In this document: in pieces, positions 1-6,878 of the stretch | Numbering within the stretch: position 1 is the first letter of the stretch | Layout: every line of letters begins with the position of its first letter | Assembly: GCA_016935045.1 (NCBI GenBank) | Contig: JAFGRS010000474.1 | Coordinates: 1-10,473 of the forward strand | Source: Lentisphaeria bacterium | Lineage (GTDB): Bacteria; Verrucomicrobiota; Lentisphaeria; Oligosphaerales; JAFGRS01 | Direction: 5' to 3' | DNA: 10,473 bases | Position numbers and translations under genes: made by a program | Notes under the pieces: model-generated | The model's input: only the letters and a program-made list of their open reading frames with translations | What the model was told of the DNA's origin: nothing | Databases searched by the model: none

Positions 1-1733
1 ATGTGAGCGGGGCGGACATCACACTCCTGGATCCCGTGCCCCCGGTCAACACCCCGCCGACGGCACACGACGACGGTCCCCACGGCCTGGACGAGGGGGG
101 GACCCTCACGGTCCCCGCGCCGGGAGTCCTCGGCAACGACGAGGATGCCGAGGGAAACGTCCTGACCGCCGTCCCGGACTCCGGGCCGGCGCATGGGGCC
201 CTGACCCTGAACGCCGATGGTTCGTTCACCTATGTTCACGACGGCAGCGAAACGACGGCTGACAGCTTCACCTACCGCGCCCACGACGGCAAAGAACCCT
301 CCGCTCCCGCCACGGTGCTCATCGGGATCAATCCCGTGAATGACCCCCCGGCGGCCCACGCCGACGGGCCCTACGTCGTGGTCTTGGCCACCATGATCTC
401 CGTTCCCGCGCCGGGGGTGCTGGCCAACGATACCGATCCAGAGGGTGATCCGCTCACGGCCGTCAAGATCACCGAACCCGCGCACGGCACGGTGGACCTC
501 TACGCGGACGGCGGCTTCCTCTACGTTCACGACGGCAGCGAAACGACGGCTGACAGCTTCACCTACCGTGCCGACGACGGGACGTCCCCGTCGGAGATCG
601 TGACGGTCGCCCTGGCCATCACGGCCCCGACCGTTCCTCTTCCGGAGGCCCTCGATTGCGCCGCGTTGCCCTGCACGACGGGAGGAGAGGCGGACTGGTT
701 CGGGCAGACCGGACACAGCTCGGACGGTGTGGACGCGGCCCGGAGCGGTCCCATCGGGGATGGGCAGGGGAGCTGGCTGAGCGTGACCCTCGACGGCCCG
801 GGAACCATCGGGTTCCAATGGCGCACGTCCTCCCAGGCCCCCGGCGACGCCCTGGTGTTCCAAGTGGACGGGGCGGAGGCGGCACGGATCTCGGGCGAGA
901 CCGGATGGGCCCCCGTGCAGGAGCGCCTGCGGCCGGGGACGCATACGCTCACCTGGCGCTACGCCAAGGACGCCTCCGGGGTTGCCGGGCTGGACTGCGG
1001 TCTGGTGGACCGGGTCACGTGGTCGCCGCCTCCGGACGGCGACTTCGAGGTCGGCTTCCCCGGGGCCGGCGGGGTACCCGCGGCCGCCCGCATCTGGGAC
1101 TTCAGCGGACACTACACCACCCTCTTCGAAGGCTTTGCTCTCAGCCTCGATCTGGAACACGACCCCAAGGGGGCGGTGACCGGCACGGGCCGCATCGAGG
1201 GGACCCTGGGAGGGGAAGCGGTGGACATCCCCCTGACGGTCAAGGCCAAGGCCAAGGGCAAGGCAGGGGCGGTCTCGGTGAAGATGAGTCTCTCGGGCCG
1301 AACCGACACCGCCTCGGCGAAGATCAAGCTTCCCCTGACGCTGGTCGGTACGCGCCTCGAGGGTACTGCCGCCGCCAAGCTCAGCCACAACGTGGGCGGC
1401 AAGGCATCGGTCTCGGGTCCCTGTGCTCTGGATGTGCCCGCCGGCATGGACGGGTCCTTCACGATGCCCCTGCACCTCGACCTCGATGCCGCCAAGGGGA
1501 GCGTGAACGGCACCGGGGAACTCGTGCTCTCGAACACGAGGCCCATTGCCCTGGTCGCCAAGGGGAAATTCGGCTACGAACAGACGGCGCTGCAGGTCGC
1601 CGGCGACAAACTGGCCGACCCTCTGTTCGGAGCCGTCAAACTGAAACTGAGCGTGGAAACCGCCGCCGACGGCACCGCGGCCATCCTGACGCTGAAGGGG
1701 AAGGCCTTCGGCCAGAGCATCGTCTCCCCGTGA
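1..1733 (+). CDS. Modular secreted-type protein with VCBS/cadherin-like repeats, jelly-roll-like module and beta-rich C-terminus (5' partial)
   Basis: The reading frame is open from the left edge to TGA at 1731-1733, so the N-terminus and any signal peptide lie outside. The GTG at position 3 is probably internal. Residues are counted from that GTG. Two tandem cadherin-like/VCBS-type repeats (about 18-113 and 115-207) each carry the pattern NxPPxAHxDG, VPAPGVLxND, HGxxxLxADGxFxYVHDGSETTADSFTYRA. A module at about 216-342 begins ALDCAxLPCTTGGxADWF and ends DCGLVDRVTW. It resembles a jelly-roll-like repeat I recall from Verrucomicrobia/Kiritimatiellota surface proteins. Residues 345-576 are beta-rich, Lys/Gly/Ala-rich and not recognised, with an internal repeat of LDLxxxxKGxVxGTG. 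No C-terminal membrane anchor, LPXTG or PEP-CTERM signal is visible. The domains indicate a cell-surface or secreted adhesin or structural protein. No catalytic motif is seen in the visible part. Gene and repeat calls are firm; function is open. Confidence 0.85.
   Translation, partial: VSGADITLLDPVPPVNTPPTAHDDGPHGLDEGGTLTVPAPGVLGNDEDAEGNVLTAVPDSGPAHGALTLNADGSFTYVHDGSETTADSFTYRAHDGKEPSAPATVLIGINPVNDPPAAHADGPYVVVLATMISVPAPGVLANDTDPEGDPLTAVKITEPAHGTVDLYADGGFLYVHDGSETTADSFTYRADDGTSPSEIVTVALAITAPTVPLPEALDCAALPCTTGGEADWFGQTGHSSDGVDAARSGPIGDGQGSWLSVTLDGPGTIGFQWRTSSQAPGDALVFQVDGAEAARISGETGWAPVQERLRPGTHTLTWRYAKDASGVAGLDCGLVDRVTWSPPPDGDFEVGFPGAGGVPAAARIWDFSGHYTTLFEGFALSLDLEHDPKGAVTGTGRIEGTLGGEAVDIPLTVKAKAKGKAGAVSVKMSLSGRTDTASAKIKLPLTLVGTRLEGTAAAKLSHNVGGKASVSGPCALDVPAGMDGSFTMPLHLDLDAAKGSVNGTGELVLSNTRPIALVAKGKFGYEQTALQVAGDKLADPLFGAVKLKLSVETAADGTAAILTLKGKAFGQSIVSP
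234..277 (+). repeat. 44-base perfect direct repeat, copy 1
   Basis: This segment encodes the VHDGSETTADSFTYR core of the first cadherin-like repeat. It is identical at the base level to 525-568, exactly 291 bases (97 codons) downstream, while the rest of the two repeats has diverged strongly. Confidence 0.9.
525..568 (+). repeat. 44-base perfect direct repeat, copy 2
   Basis: Second copy of the 234-277 segment, in the same codon frame inside the second cadherin-like repeat. Perfect identity, including synonymous positions, against a diverged background suggests recent duplication or gene conversion between repeat units. Confidence 0.9.
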
Positions 1734-1835
1734 AGCGCCGGCGGAAACCCCTGTCGGCTTCGGCGGGCGCCTCCTCCGGGATCGCGGAACAGCGGCGCCG
1801 GGCCGGCACGGGGACCATCGCGGAGCGTTGCGGGC

Positions 1836-2645
1836 ATGGCAGACGAGTTCACCAGCGTGGAGGTGCGCTTCTACGAGGAACTCAATGACTTCCTCCCGGC
1901 GGAACGCCGCAAGCGTGCGTTCCGCGTGCCGTTGTCCGAACCGCGCTCCGTCAAGGACCTGATCGAGTCCCTGCAGGTGCCGCACACGGAGGTGGACCTG
2001 ATCCTGGTCGACGGCGAAAGCGTCGGCTTCGAACACCTCCTTCGGGGCGGAGAACGGGTGGCCGTCTACCCGGTGTTCGAAAGCCTGAACGTCGCCTCCG
2101 CCTCACGGCTCCATCGCCCTCCCCTGCGTGCGCCCCGTTTTCTCGCCGATGTGCACCTCGGCGCTCTCGTGCGCCGTCTGCGCCTGCTGGGATTCGACTG
2201 CCTGTACGAACCGCCCTGGGACGACGCCATCCTGGCCCAGCGCAGCGCCTCCGAGCAACGCATCCTGCTGACTCGAGACCGAAGGCTGCTGATGCGCGCC
2301 GTCGTCACGCACGGGGTCTTCCTGCATTCCGACCAACCCGACGAGCAGATGCTGGAGGTCGTCCGCCGCCTTGACCTGCGGGATGAGATCCGTCCGCTGG
2401 CCCGCTGCAGCGTCTGCAACGGTCGCCTGGCGGAGGTGCGTAAAGAGGAGGTCAGGGAGTTGATTCCCCCGAAGACGTGGCATTACACGGATGTGTACTA
2501 CCAGTGCAGCCAGTGCCGGAAGCTCTACTGGAAGGGCACGCACTGGCCGCGGCTGCGGCAGATCCTCGATCGTGTGCTGACCGATGCTCCGCCGGAGAAC
2601 GTCTCCCCTCCGACGGGGGGCGGCGACCGGGACCCGGCGGGGTGA
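1836..2645 (+). CDS. Ubiquitin-like domain fused to Mut7-C RNase domain protein
   Basis: This is a 269-residue soluble protein. Residues about 5-84 form a MoaD/ThiS-like beta-grasp domain (VEVRFYEELNDFL near the start, LILVDGESVGFEHLLRGGERVAVYP at its end), matching the Mut7-C ubiquitin-like N-terminal family. Residues about 100-248 are a Mut7-C domain, a PIN-fold ribonuclease relative. Visible are RFLADVHLGALVRRLRLLGFD (101-121, with D105), ILLTRDRRLL (143-152, with D148) and a zinc ribbon with Cys191, Cys194, Cys224 and Cys227, ending KGTHW. The family is named after the C-terminus of the exonuclease Mut-7; an RNA-cleaving role is predicted from the fold, and its bacterial substrate is not known to me. 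ATG at 1836 is chosen because it sits just before the beta-grasp domain. A weak GGAG (1822-1825) lies 10 bases upstream. The last 20 residues are low complexity. The 102-base gap from the preceding gene shows no clear promoter or terminator. Confidence 0.85.
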   Translation: MADEFTSVEVRFYEELNDFLPAERRKRAFRVPLSEPRSVKDLIESLQVPHTEVDLILVDGESVGFEHLLRGGERVAVYPVFESLNVASASRLHRPPLRAPRFLADVHLGALVRRLRLLGFDCLYEPPWDDAILAQRSASEQRILLTRDRRLLMRAVVTHGVFLHSDQPDEQMLEVVRRLDLRDEIRPLARCSVCNGRLAEVRKEEVRELIPPKTWHYTDVYYQCSQCRKLYWKGTHWPRLRQILDRVLTDAPPENVSPPTGGGDRDPAG

Positions 2646-2660
2646 TGCTGCCGCGGCGCC

Positions 2661-2697
2661 GGGCGGCCTCTCGCGGCCCAACGGTCCGGTCCCCGTT
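2661..2697. terminator. Possible bidirectional terminator region between convergent genes
   Basis: The 62-base gap between the stop codons of the convergent RNase-like gene and MFS gene holds two small inverted repeats. One is a GC-rich hairpin at 2661-2679 (4 bp, one mismatch, 2 bp, 5-base loop). The other is a weaker 5-bp stem, AACGG/CCGTT, at 2680-2697. Neither is followed by a T-run on either strand, so a classical intrinsic terminator is not shown. The convergent position is the main support. Confidence 0.25.
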
Positions 2698-2707
2698 CCC
2701 GTCGCCA

Positions 2708-3943
2708 TCAGGCGCCGGGGGCCGGCTCACCTTCCGTGTCGACCCGCGGCTCGGCGTTTCTGCGGCTCTCCAGCCGCGTGCTGACGACACCGATGACAGG
2801 GACCATCAGCAGGGAGAGGACGCCCGCTGCCGCGAACACCCAGCGTGTCCCCAGGTGCATGGCGATGAGCGTACCCAGCATGGGGGCGGCGATCCATCCG
2901 AGCGACTTTGCCGTCACGGCCAGGCCGAAGACGGCCCCCTTGCGGGAGGCCGGGGTGGCGCGGGAGATCCAGGCATTGAGGATGGGGTCGATGCTGCCGG
3001 CGAAGAAGATCGCCAGGAACCGCAGCGGGAAGAGGGCCGACAGCGTCCAGCAGCCGGCTGTCAGCAGCATCCCGACCCCATTGCCCACGGCTGCCAGGCG
3101 CCCGAGACGCTCCGGGGAACTGCGGTCGCACAGGTGCCCGACGATCACCCCCGAAACCATGGCGCCAATGCCCGCAACGGCATTCAGAAGGCCGGTCCAG
3201 CGCGCCGCCCCCTCGAGACGCCCGTGCAACTCCTGCACGTACAGGGGCAGGAAGGGCCCATCCAGACGCCGCGCCATGGCGGCGTAGGCCACGAGCACCA
3301 GGAGCGCCGTGCCGGGGCCCAGGGCCGCGTAGCGTTGCCGCAGCGTGCCGCCCCTGCCTTCCGACACCTCGCGGGTGAAGGTCTCGCGGATGGTGAAGAG
3401 CACGATCATGGCGGACACGAACAGAGCCAGGGAGGAGACCAGGAAGGTGCTTCGGTAGCCGACACTGTCCGCCAGCATGCCGCCGAGGAACTGACCGGCC
3501 GTGGACCCCGAGAACACGGCGGCACTGAGGCTTCCCAGCGCAAAGCCCTGGCGATTGTCGGGGGTGCCGCAGGCCACCAGGGTGACGGCGGCGGTCATGG
3601 TGCCGGTGAACATCCCCTGGACGGTGCGCAGAAGCACGAAAACGGGCACGTTCGGGGCGAACCCCATCAGCAGCAGGATCACCGCTCCGCTGATGTTGGC
3701 GCGCAGCATCATCACCTTGCGGCCGTGGCGGTCCGCCAGCAGGCCCCAGACCGGGGACATGACGGCCAGTCCGGCGGCCGACGCGGCGACGGTCATGCCC
3801 GACCAGAACTTGACGGCATTGGCGTCGGTGACGCCCAGGGCCTGGATGTAGAAGGGCGCGAAGGGCAGCGATACGGAGAAACCCACCATGGACAGAAACT
3901 GGCTCGTCCATGCGGCAAACAGATTCCTGCGCCAGGAAACCAT
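2708..3943 (-). CDS. MFS transporter, MdtG-like drug/proton antiporter family (DHA1-type)
   Basis: This is a 411-residue, 12-helix major facilitator protein of the inner membrane, predicted to export small molecules by proton antiport. The N-terminus WRRNLFAAWxxxFL (4-17), followed by GFSVSLPFAPFYIQALGVT, resembles E. coli MdtG closely as I remember it. Signature motif A, GLLADRHGRKVMM, is at 67-79 between helices 2 and 3. A related LCDR sequence (271-274) marks the second six-helix half. RxxxGMFTG (106-114) fits helix 4. ATG at 3943 is preferred because the first helix begins a few residues later. A GTG at 4003 in the same frame would add 20 residues with no family match. No good ribosome binding site precedes either start. 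The gene follows the ABC ATPase genes on the same strand after 165 bases, so membership of that operon is uncertain. The C-terminus ends in a short charged tail. Substrate is unknown. Confidence 0.88.
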   Translation of the reverse strand: MVSWRRNLFAAWTSQFLSMVGFSVSLPFAPFYIQALGVTDANAVKFWSGMTVAASAAGLAVMSPVWGLLADRHGRKVMMLRANISGAVILLLMGFAPNVPVFVLLRTVQGMFTGTMTAAVTLVACGTPDNRQGFALGSLSAAVFSGSTAGQFLGGMLADSVGYRSTFLVSSLALFVSAMIVLFTIRETFTREVSEGRGGTLRQRYAALGPGTALLVLVAYAAMARRLDGPFLPLYVQELHGRLEGAARWTGLLNAVAGIGAMVSGVIVGHLCDRSSPERLGRLAAVGNGVGMLLTAGCWTLSALFPLRFLAIFFAGSIDPILNAWISRATPASRKGAVFGLAVTAKSLGWIAAPMLGTLIAMHLGTRWVFAAAGVLSLLMVPVIGVVSTRLESRRNAEPRVDTEGEPAPGA

Positions 3944-4038
3944 GCAAACACCGCCACCGGCTGCGCGCTTCGGGAAAAACGTCCCACGGGTGCCGAAACG
4001 CACCCCCGGACGCCGCTGGGCCCACCACCGCCGGCTCT

Positions 4039-4060
4039 GCCCGCCACGAATGTGGGCGGC
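4039..4060. other. Imperfect inverted repeat in the ATPase-MFS gap
   Basis: The 165-base gap (3944-4108) between the second ATPase gene and the MFS gene contains an imperfect hairpin: 9-base arms at 4039-4047 and 4052-4060 around a 4-base loop, pairing with one bulge on each side. No T-run follows on the - strand. It might attenuate or end the upstream operon transcript, or be chance in GC-rich DNA. I see no convincing -35/-10 promoter in the gap. Confidence 0.2.
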
Positions 4061-4108
4061 ATTCTGCGAGCGGCGGACTCCGGCATTCCTACGGCAAAAG
4101 GCCCGCCA

Positions 4109-4855
4109 TCAGGCCAGTTCCTTGCCGTCCATCGTACCGACGTGGATGCGAAGTTCGTCCCGATTCATGATCTTGTCCACCTTGCCGTCGAGAATCCAGA
4201 GGACGCGGTCCGAGTTGCTGAGCATCTTCATGTCGTGGGTTGCGCTGATGATCGTGACGCCTTCCTCTTCCTTGAGCCTATGCAGCAGGGCGATGATCTC
4301 CTGTCCCGTACGCAGGTCCAGGTTGCCGGTGGGTTCGTCGGCCAGGATCACCTTGGGGTCATTGGCGAGGGCCCGGGCGACGGCGACGCGCTGCTGCTGG
4401 CCGCCGGAGAGTTCGAAGGGATGGTGGTGGACGCGGTCCCCCAGTCCGACCATGGCCAGCTTGCGCGCGGCCCTCTCCTCGGCCTCTTCGATGCTGAAGC
4501 CGGAGAAGATCAGAGGCAGGCTGACGTTCTCGACGGCGGTCATGACCGGGATCAGGTTGAAGGTCTGGAAGATGTAGCCGATGTTGTGGCAGCGGAGGAA
4601 TGCCTGCTGCCGTTCCGACAGGCGACTGACGTCCTGCCCCTCCATGAAGATGCGCCCCGAGGTGGGGCGGTCCAGCCCGCCGATCATGTTGAAGAACGTG
4701 CTCTTGCCGGATCCCGAGGGCCCCATGATGGAGAGGAATTCCCCTTCGTAGATGTCGGCCGTCACTCCGTCCAGGGCGTGCACGGTCTCGTCCCCGAGCC
4801 TGTAGTAGCGCCGGACATCCTCGGTATGGATCAGCACGGGCCGGTGCTCACTCAT
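4109..4855 (-). CDS. ABC transporter ATP-binding protein, LolD/MacB type (second ATPase)
   Basis: This is a 248-residue ATPase that would power an FtsX-type permease at the cytoplasmic face of the membrane. All nucleotide-binding motifs are intact: Walker A GPSGSGKST (45-53), Q-loop Q97 in YIFQTFNLIPVMT, signature LSGGQQQR (149-156), Walker B VILADE (169-174), D-loop GNLD (177-180) and switch His207 in SATHDMKM. The early FNLIPVMT segment and LADEPTGNLD are typical of the MacB/LolD/FtsE branch. ATG at 4853-4855 is chosen because it overlaps the upstream gene's stop by 8 bases and has a good GGGGAG ribosome binding site. A longer frame to 4918 would add residues that match nothing. The neighbour upstream is a close paralogue; both end in a similar tail of about 25 residues with an xVGxM motif (VGTM at 239-242). 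The two may form a heterodimer. No motif is degenerate, so both sites look catalytic. Confidence 0.93.
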   Translation of the reverse strand: MSEHRPVLIHTEDVRRYYRLGDETVHALDGVTADIYEGEFLSIMGPSGSGKSTFFNMIGGLDRPTSGRIFMEGQDVSRLSERQQAFLRCHNIGYIFQTFNLIPVMTAVENVSLPLIFSGFSIEEAEERAARKLAMVGLGDRVHHHPFELSGGQQQRVAVARALANDPKVILADEPTGNLDLRTGQEIIALLHRLKEEEGVTIISATHDMKMLSNSDRVLWILDGKVDKIMNRDELRIHVGTMDGKELA

Positions 4856-5645
4856 GGGACATCTCCCCGACCTGGATGTCGATGTTCGCGCGTGCCTCGA
4901 TGCGGTCGCAGCTCCCATCGCGGATCCAGACGACGCGGTCGCACTTGTCGAGCATCTTCATGTCGTGGGTCGCGCAGATGACGGTCACATGGAGGTCGTG
5001 GCAGAGCCCGACGAGCAGGTCGATGATCTCCTGGCCGGTTCTCATGTCCAGGTTGGCGGTGGGTTCGTCGGCCAGCACGATGGCCGGGCGGTTGGCTAGG
5101 GCCCGGGCGACGGCGATGCGCTGCTGCTGGCCGCCGGACATCTGGGGGGGCTTGTGGGTCAGTCGGTGCCCCAGGCCCACCTGCCTGAGGATGTCGCCGG
5201 CGCGGTTGAAGGCCTCCTCTCCGGGCACGCCCGCGAAGGTCATGGGGAGCATCACGTTTTCGAGGCAGGTCATGACCGGGATGAGATTGAAAGACTGAAA
5301 GATATATCCTATCTTACGGCAGCGCAGCCAGGCCAGTTCGAAGGCATCGAGCTGGGCAATGTCCACGTCGTCGATGTAGACCTTGCCGCCACTGGGTTTG
5401 TCCAGCCCCCCGATCATGTTGAAGAAGGTGCTTTTGCCGGACCCGGACGGGCCCATGATCGCCAGGAATTCGCCCTCGTAGATGGACAGGGTGACCCCTC
5501 GCAGGGCATGGACTTCGATCTTGCCCATGCGGTAGACCTTGCGCACGTCCTGGGTCTGGACGATGATCCGCCGGGTGTCCTTCCGGTTGCTGAAGAAGAG
5601 GAATTCCTGGACTTCCTCGGCGCTGACGGTCTGTGTTTCCGGCAT
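4848..5645 (-). CDS. ABC transporter ATP-binding protein, LolD/MacB type (first ATPase)
   Basis: This 265-residue ATPase is paralogous to the protein encoded just downstream. Motifs: Walker A GPSGSGKST (65-73), Q-loop Q117 in YIFQSFNLIPVMT, signature MSGGQQQR (169-176), Walker B IVLADE (189-194), D-loop ANLD (197-200) and switch His227 in CATHDMKM. It differs from its partner in an extra N-terminal segment of about 20 residues (EEVQEFLFFSNRKD), Met instead of Leu at the head of the signature, and TANLD instead of the usual TGNLD. ATG at 5645 is preferred because the ABC fold begins about 27 residues later. The open frame continues to 5993, but that stretch lies opposite/within the preceding permease gene in another frame and is Arg/Pro-rich noise. 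The gene lies 53 bases after the FtsX-type permease and overlaps the next ATPase by 8 bases (ATGAGTGA), indicating translational coupling. Its cognate permease is probably one or both FtsX proteins of this operon. Confidence 0.93.
   Translation of the reverse strand: MPETQTVSAEEVQEFLFFSNRKDTRRIIVQTQDVRKVYRMGKIEVHALRGVTLSIYEGEFLAIMGPSGSGKSTFFNMIGGLDKPSGGKVYIDDVDIAQLDAFELAWLRCRKIGYIFQSFNLIPVMTCLENVMLPMTFAGVPGEEAFNRAGDILRQVGLGHRLTHKPPQMSGGQQQRIAVARALANRPAIVLADEPTANLDMRTGQEIIDLLVGLCHDLHVTVICATHDMKMLDKCDRVVWIRDGSCDRIEARANIDIQVGEMSHE
4863..4868 (-). promoter_or_regulatory. Ribosome binding site of the second ATPase gene
   Basis: On the - strand this reads GGGGAG, 7 bases before the ATG at 4855 and inside the end of the first ATPase gene. 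It decides the start against the longer open frame reaching 4918. Confidence 0.7.
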
Positions 5646-5698
5646 GGTAGACTCGCTTTTGCGGACCCCGGGCGCCCGCCCGGGCGGCGGGGTCTTCC

Positions 5699-6823
5699 TC
5701 ACACGTTTGTGCGCAGCGCGTCCGCCGGCACCATCTTGGCTGCGACCACGGCGGGGTAGATTGCGGCGATGATGGACAGGAGCGTGCCGATGCCGACGGA
5801 GGCGAGGGCGCAGAGCAGCAGCCAGGCCAGGGGCATGCCGGCCAGGAGCAGGCCCATGCCGGCGCTGAGCATGTAGGCGCAGAGGGGAACCAGGAACCCC
5901 AGCACCGTGCCCAGCAGGGCGCCCACCACGCCGATCAGGAAACTCTCGATGAGAAAGAGCTTGACGACGAACCCGGAGAGGGCGCCGAGGCATTTCATGG
6001 TCCCGATTTCGCGGATGCGCTCGGTGACGCTCATCAGCATGGCGTTGCTGATCCCGATCACGGTCACCAGGATCGAGACGATGGTGATCCAGACCTGACG
6101 GGCGCGTTGCTGCCGATGTCGGAGGGAGGCGCGTTCGAGTTCCTCCTCCGTCTGCCGGTAGCTGAGGCTGGAATAGACGACGTGGTCGTTTCCCGCCCGG
6201 AGGGTCTGCTCGTCGTAGCGCTCGGGGAAGCAGTCCAGGACCACCGGCTGGGCCATCGTGGTCAGGAGGGCGGAGAGATCCGCCTCGGCAAGGGACGGCA
6301 GTTCGGCGCTCAGCAGCAGGACCACGTGGGCATCCCGGAACGCCGCGCCGGCATTCTCGACGCGGCGGAAGGCGGGTGCCGCGAACACGTCCGCACTCCC
6401 GCCGGGGCCCGGGGCCCGGGAGCCGGGTCTGCGCGTCGCGAGCACGGCCACCGAAGCGGCCTCCATCCGGGCCCCGATCTCTTCGAGCATGCGCAGGAAG
6501 CGGGGATCGTCGACGGGACCGTCGAGCAGGATCCCGATCCGGCGCCCCAGGAAGGTGCCGATCTCGTCTTCCACCAGCTTCAGGAGGCGGTTCACCTCGG
6601 TTTTGGTGCGGGTTTCCTCGGCGAGACCGGACTTGAGCCCCTCCCCCGTGAGGACACTCATCAGAAAGGCGATGCCCAGAACGACGCCGCTCACGGTGAT
6701 GAGGCTCCGTCCCAGGCGGATGCGCAGCCCGCGCAGGGTGATGCGGATGGCGACGGGCCAGGGCAGGATGACCTGCTCGTCGATGCGGCGGGACACGGCT
6801 CGGTTGTCGGAAGCCTGTTTCAT
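5699..6823 (-). CDS. FtsX-type ABC transporter permease with atypical inter-helix domain
   Basis: This 374-residue membrane protein has the four-helix FtsX/MacB layout: helix 1 at about 40-58, a soluble domain at about 60-243, helix 2 at 245-265, helix 3 at 286-318 and helix 4 at 331-357. The FtsX domain is clear from VTERIREIGTMKCLGA (266-281) and the terminal YPAVVAAKMVPADALR. It should act as the membrane subunit for the two downstream ATPases. The soluble domain is unusual. It is not recognisably the MacB periplasmic core, and shows alternating predicted strands and helices (RRIGILLDG 94-102, ASVAVLAT 123-130, HVVLLLSAELPSL 166-178, PVVLDCFPERYD 193-204), which looks alpha/beta rather than the usual beta-rich core. 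A basic segment (RHRQQRARQ, 235-243) directly precedes helix 2. ATG at 6823 follows the OPT-like gene by 55 bases; only a weak purine-rich AGAGAG precedes it. Family call is firm; the specific system is unknown. Confidence 0.85.
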   Translation of the reverse strand: MKQASDNRAVSRRIDEQVILPWPVAIRITLRGLRIRLGRSLITVSGVVLGIAFLMSVLTGEGLKSGLAEETRTKTEVNRLLKLVEDEIGTFLGRRIGILLDGPVDDPRFLRMLEEIGARMEAASVAVLATRRPGSRAPGPGGSADVFAAPAFRRVENAGAAFRDAHVVLLLSAELPSLAEADLSALLTTMAQPVVLDCFPERYDEQTLRAGNDHVVYSSLSYRQTEEELERASLRHRQQRARQVWITIVSILVTVIGISNAMLMSVTERIREIGTMKCLGALSGFVVKLFLIESFLIGVVGALLGTVLGFLVPLCAYMLSAGMGLLLAGMPLAWLLLCALASVGIGTLLSIIAAIYPAVVAAKMVPADALRTNV

Positions 6824-6878
6824 GCTCTCTGGTCCGTCCCCCGCCTGCGTGCCGCGGCGACCGCGCCTGAGCCCGGGG

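Noticed and set aside
1734..1835. Possible terminator or promoter between the surface protein and the RNase-like gene
   Set aside because: The stretch is GC-rich with only short, poorly paired inverted segments, no T-run and no recognisable -35/-10 pair.
656..1888. A 410-codon + strand frame overlapping the modular surface protein
   Set aside because: Arg/Gly/Pro-rich out-of-frame translation of the repeat protein, running on across the next gene's start. No domain is visible.
2477..4981. An 834-codon + strand open frame antisense to the MFS and ATPase genes
   Set aside because: The translation is rich in Gly, His, Arg, Glu and Gln with no recognisable domain. It spans two well-supported - strand genes and the gap between them. 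Long antisense frames arise by chance in very GC-rich DNA.
5646..5698. CCCGGGC-type inverted repeat between the FtsX permease and the first ATPase gene
   Set aside because: The stem is short and built only of G and C in a 53-base operon-internal gap with no T-run. Chance pairing is the simplest explanation.
5646..5993. Extended N-terminus for the first ATPase (start at 5993)
   Set aside because: The added residues are Arg/Pro/His-rich, overlap the permease gene in another frame, and precede a normal ATPase start at 5645.
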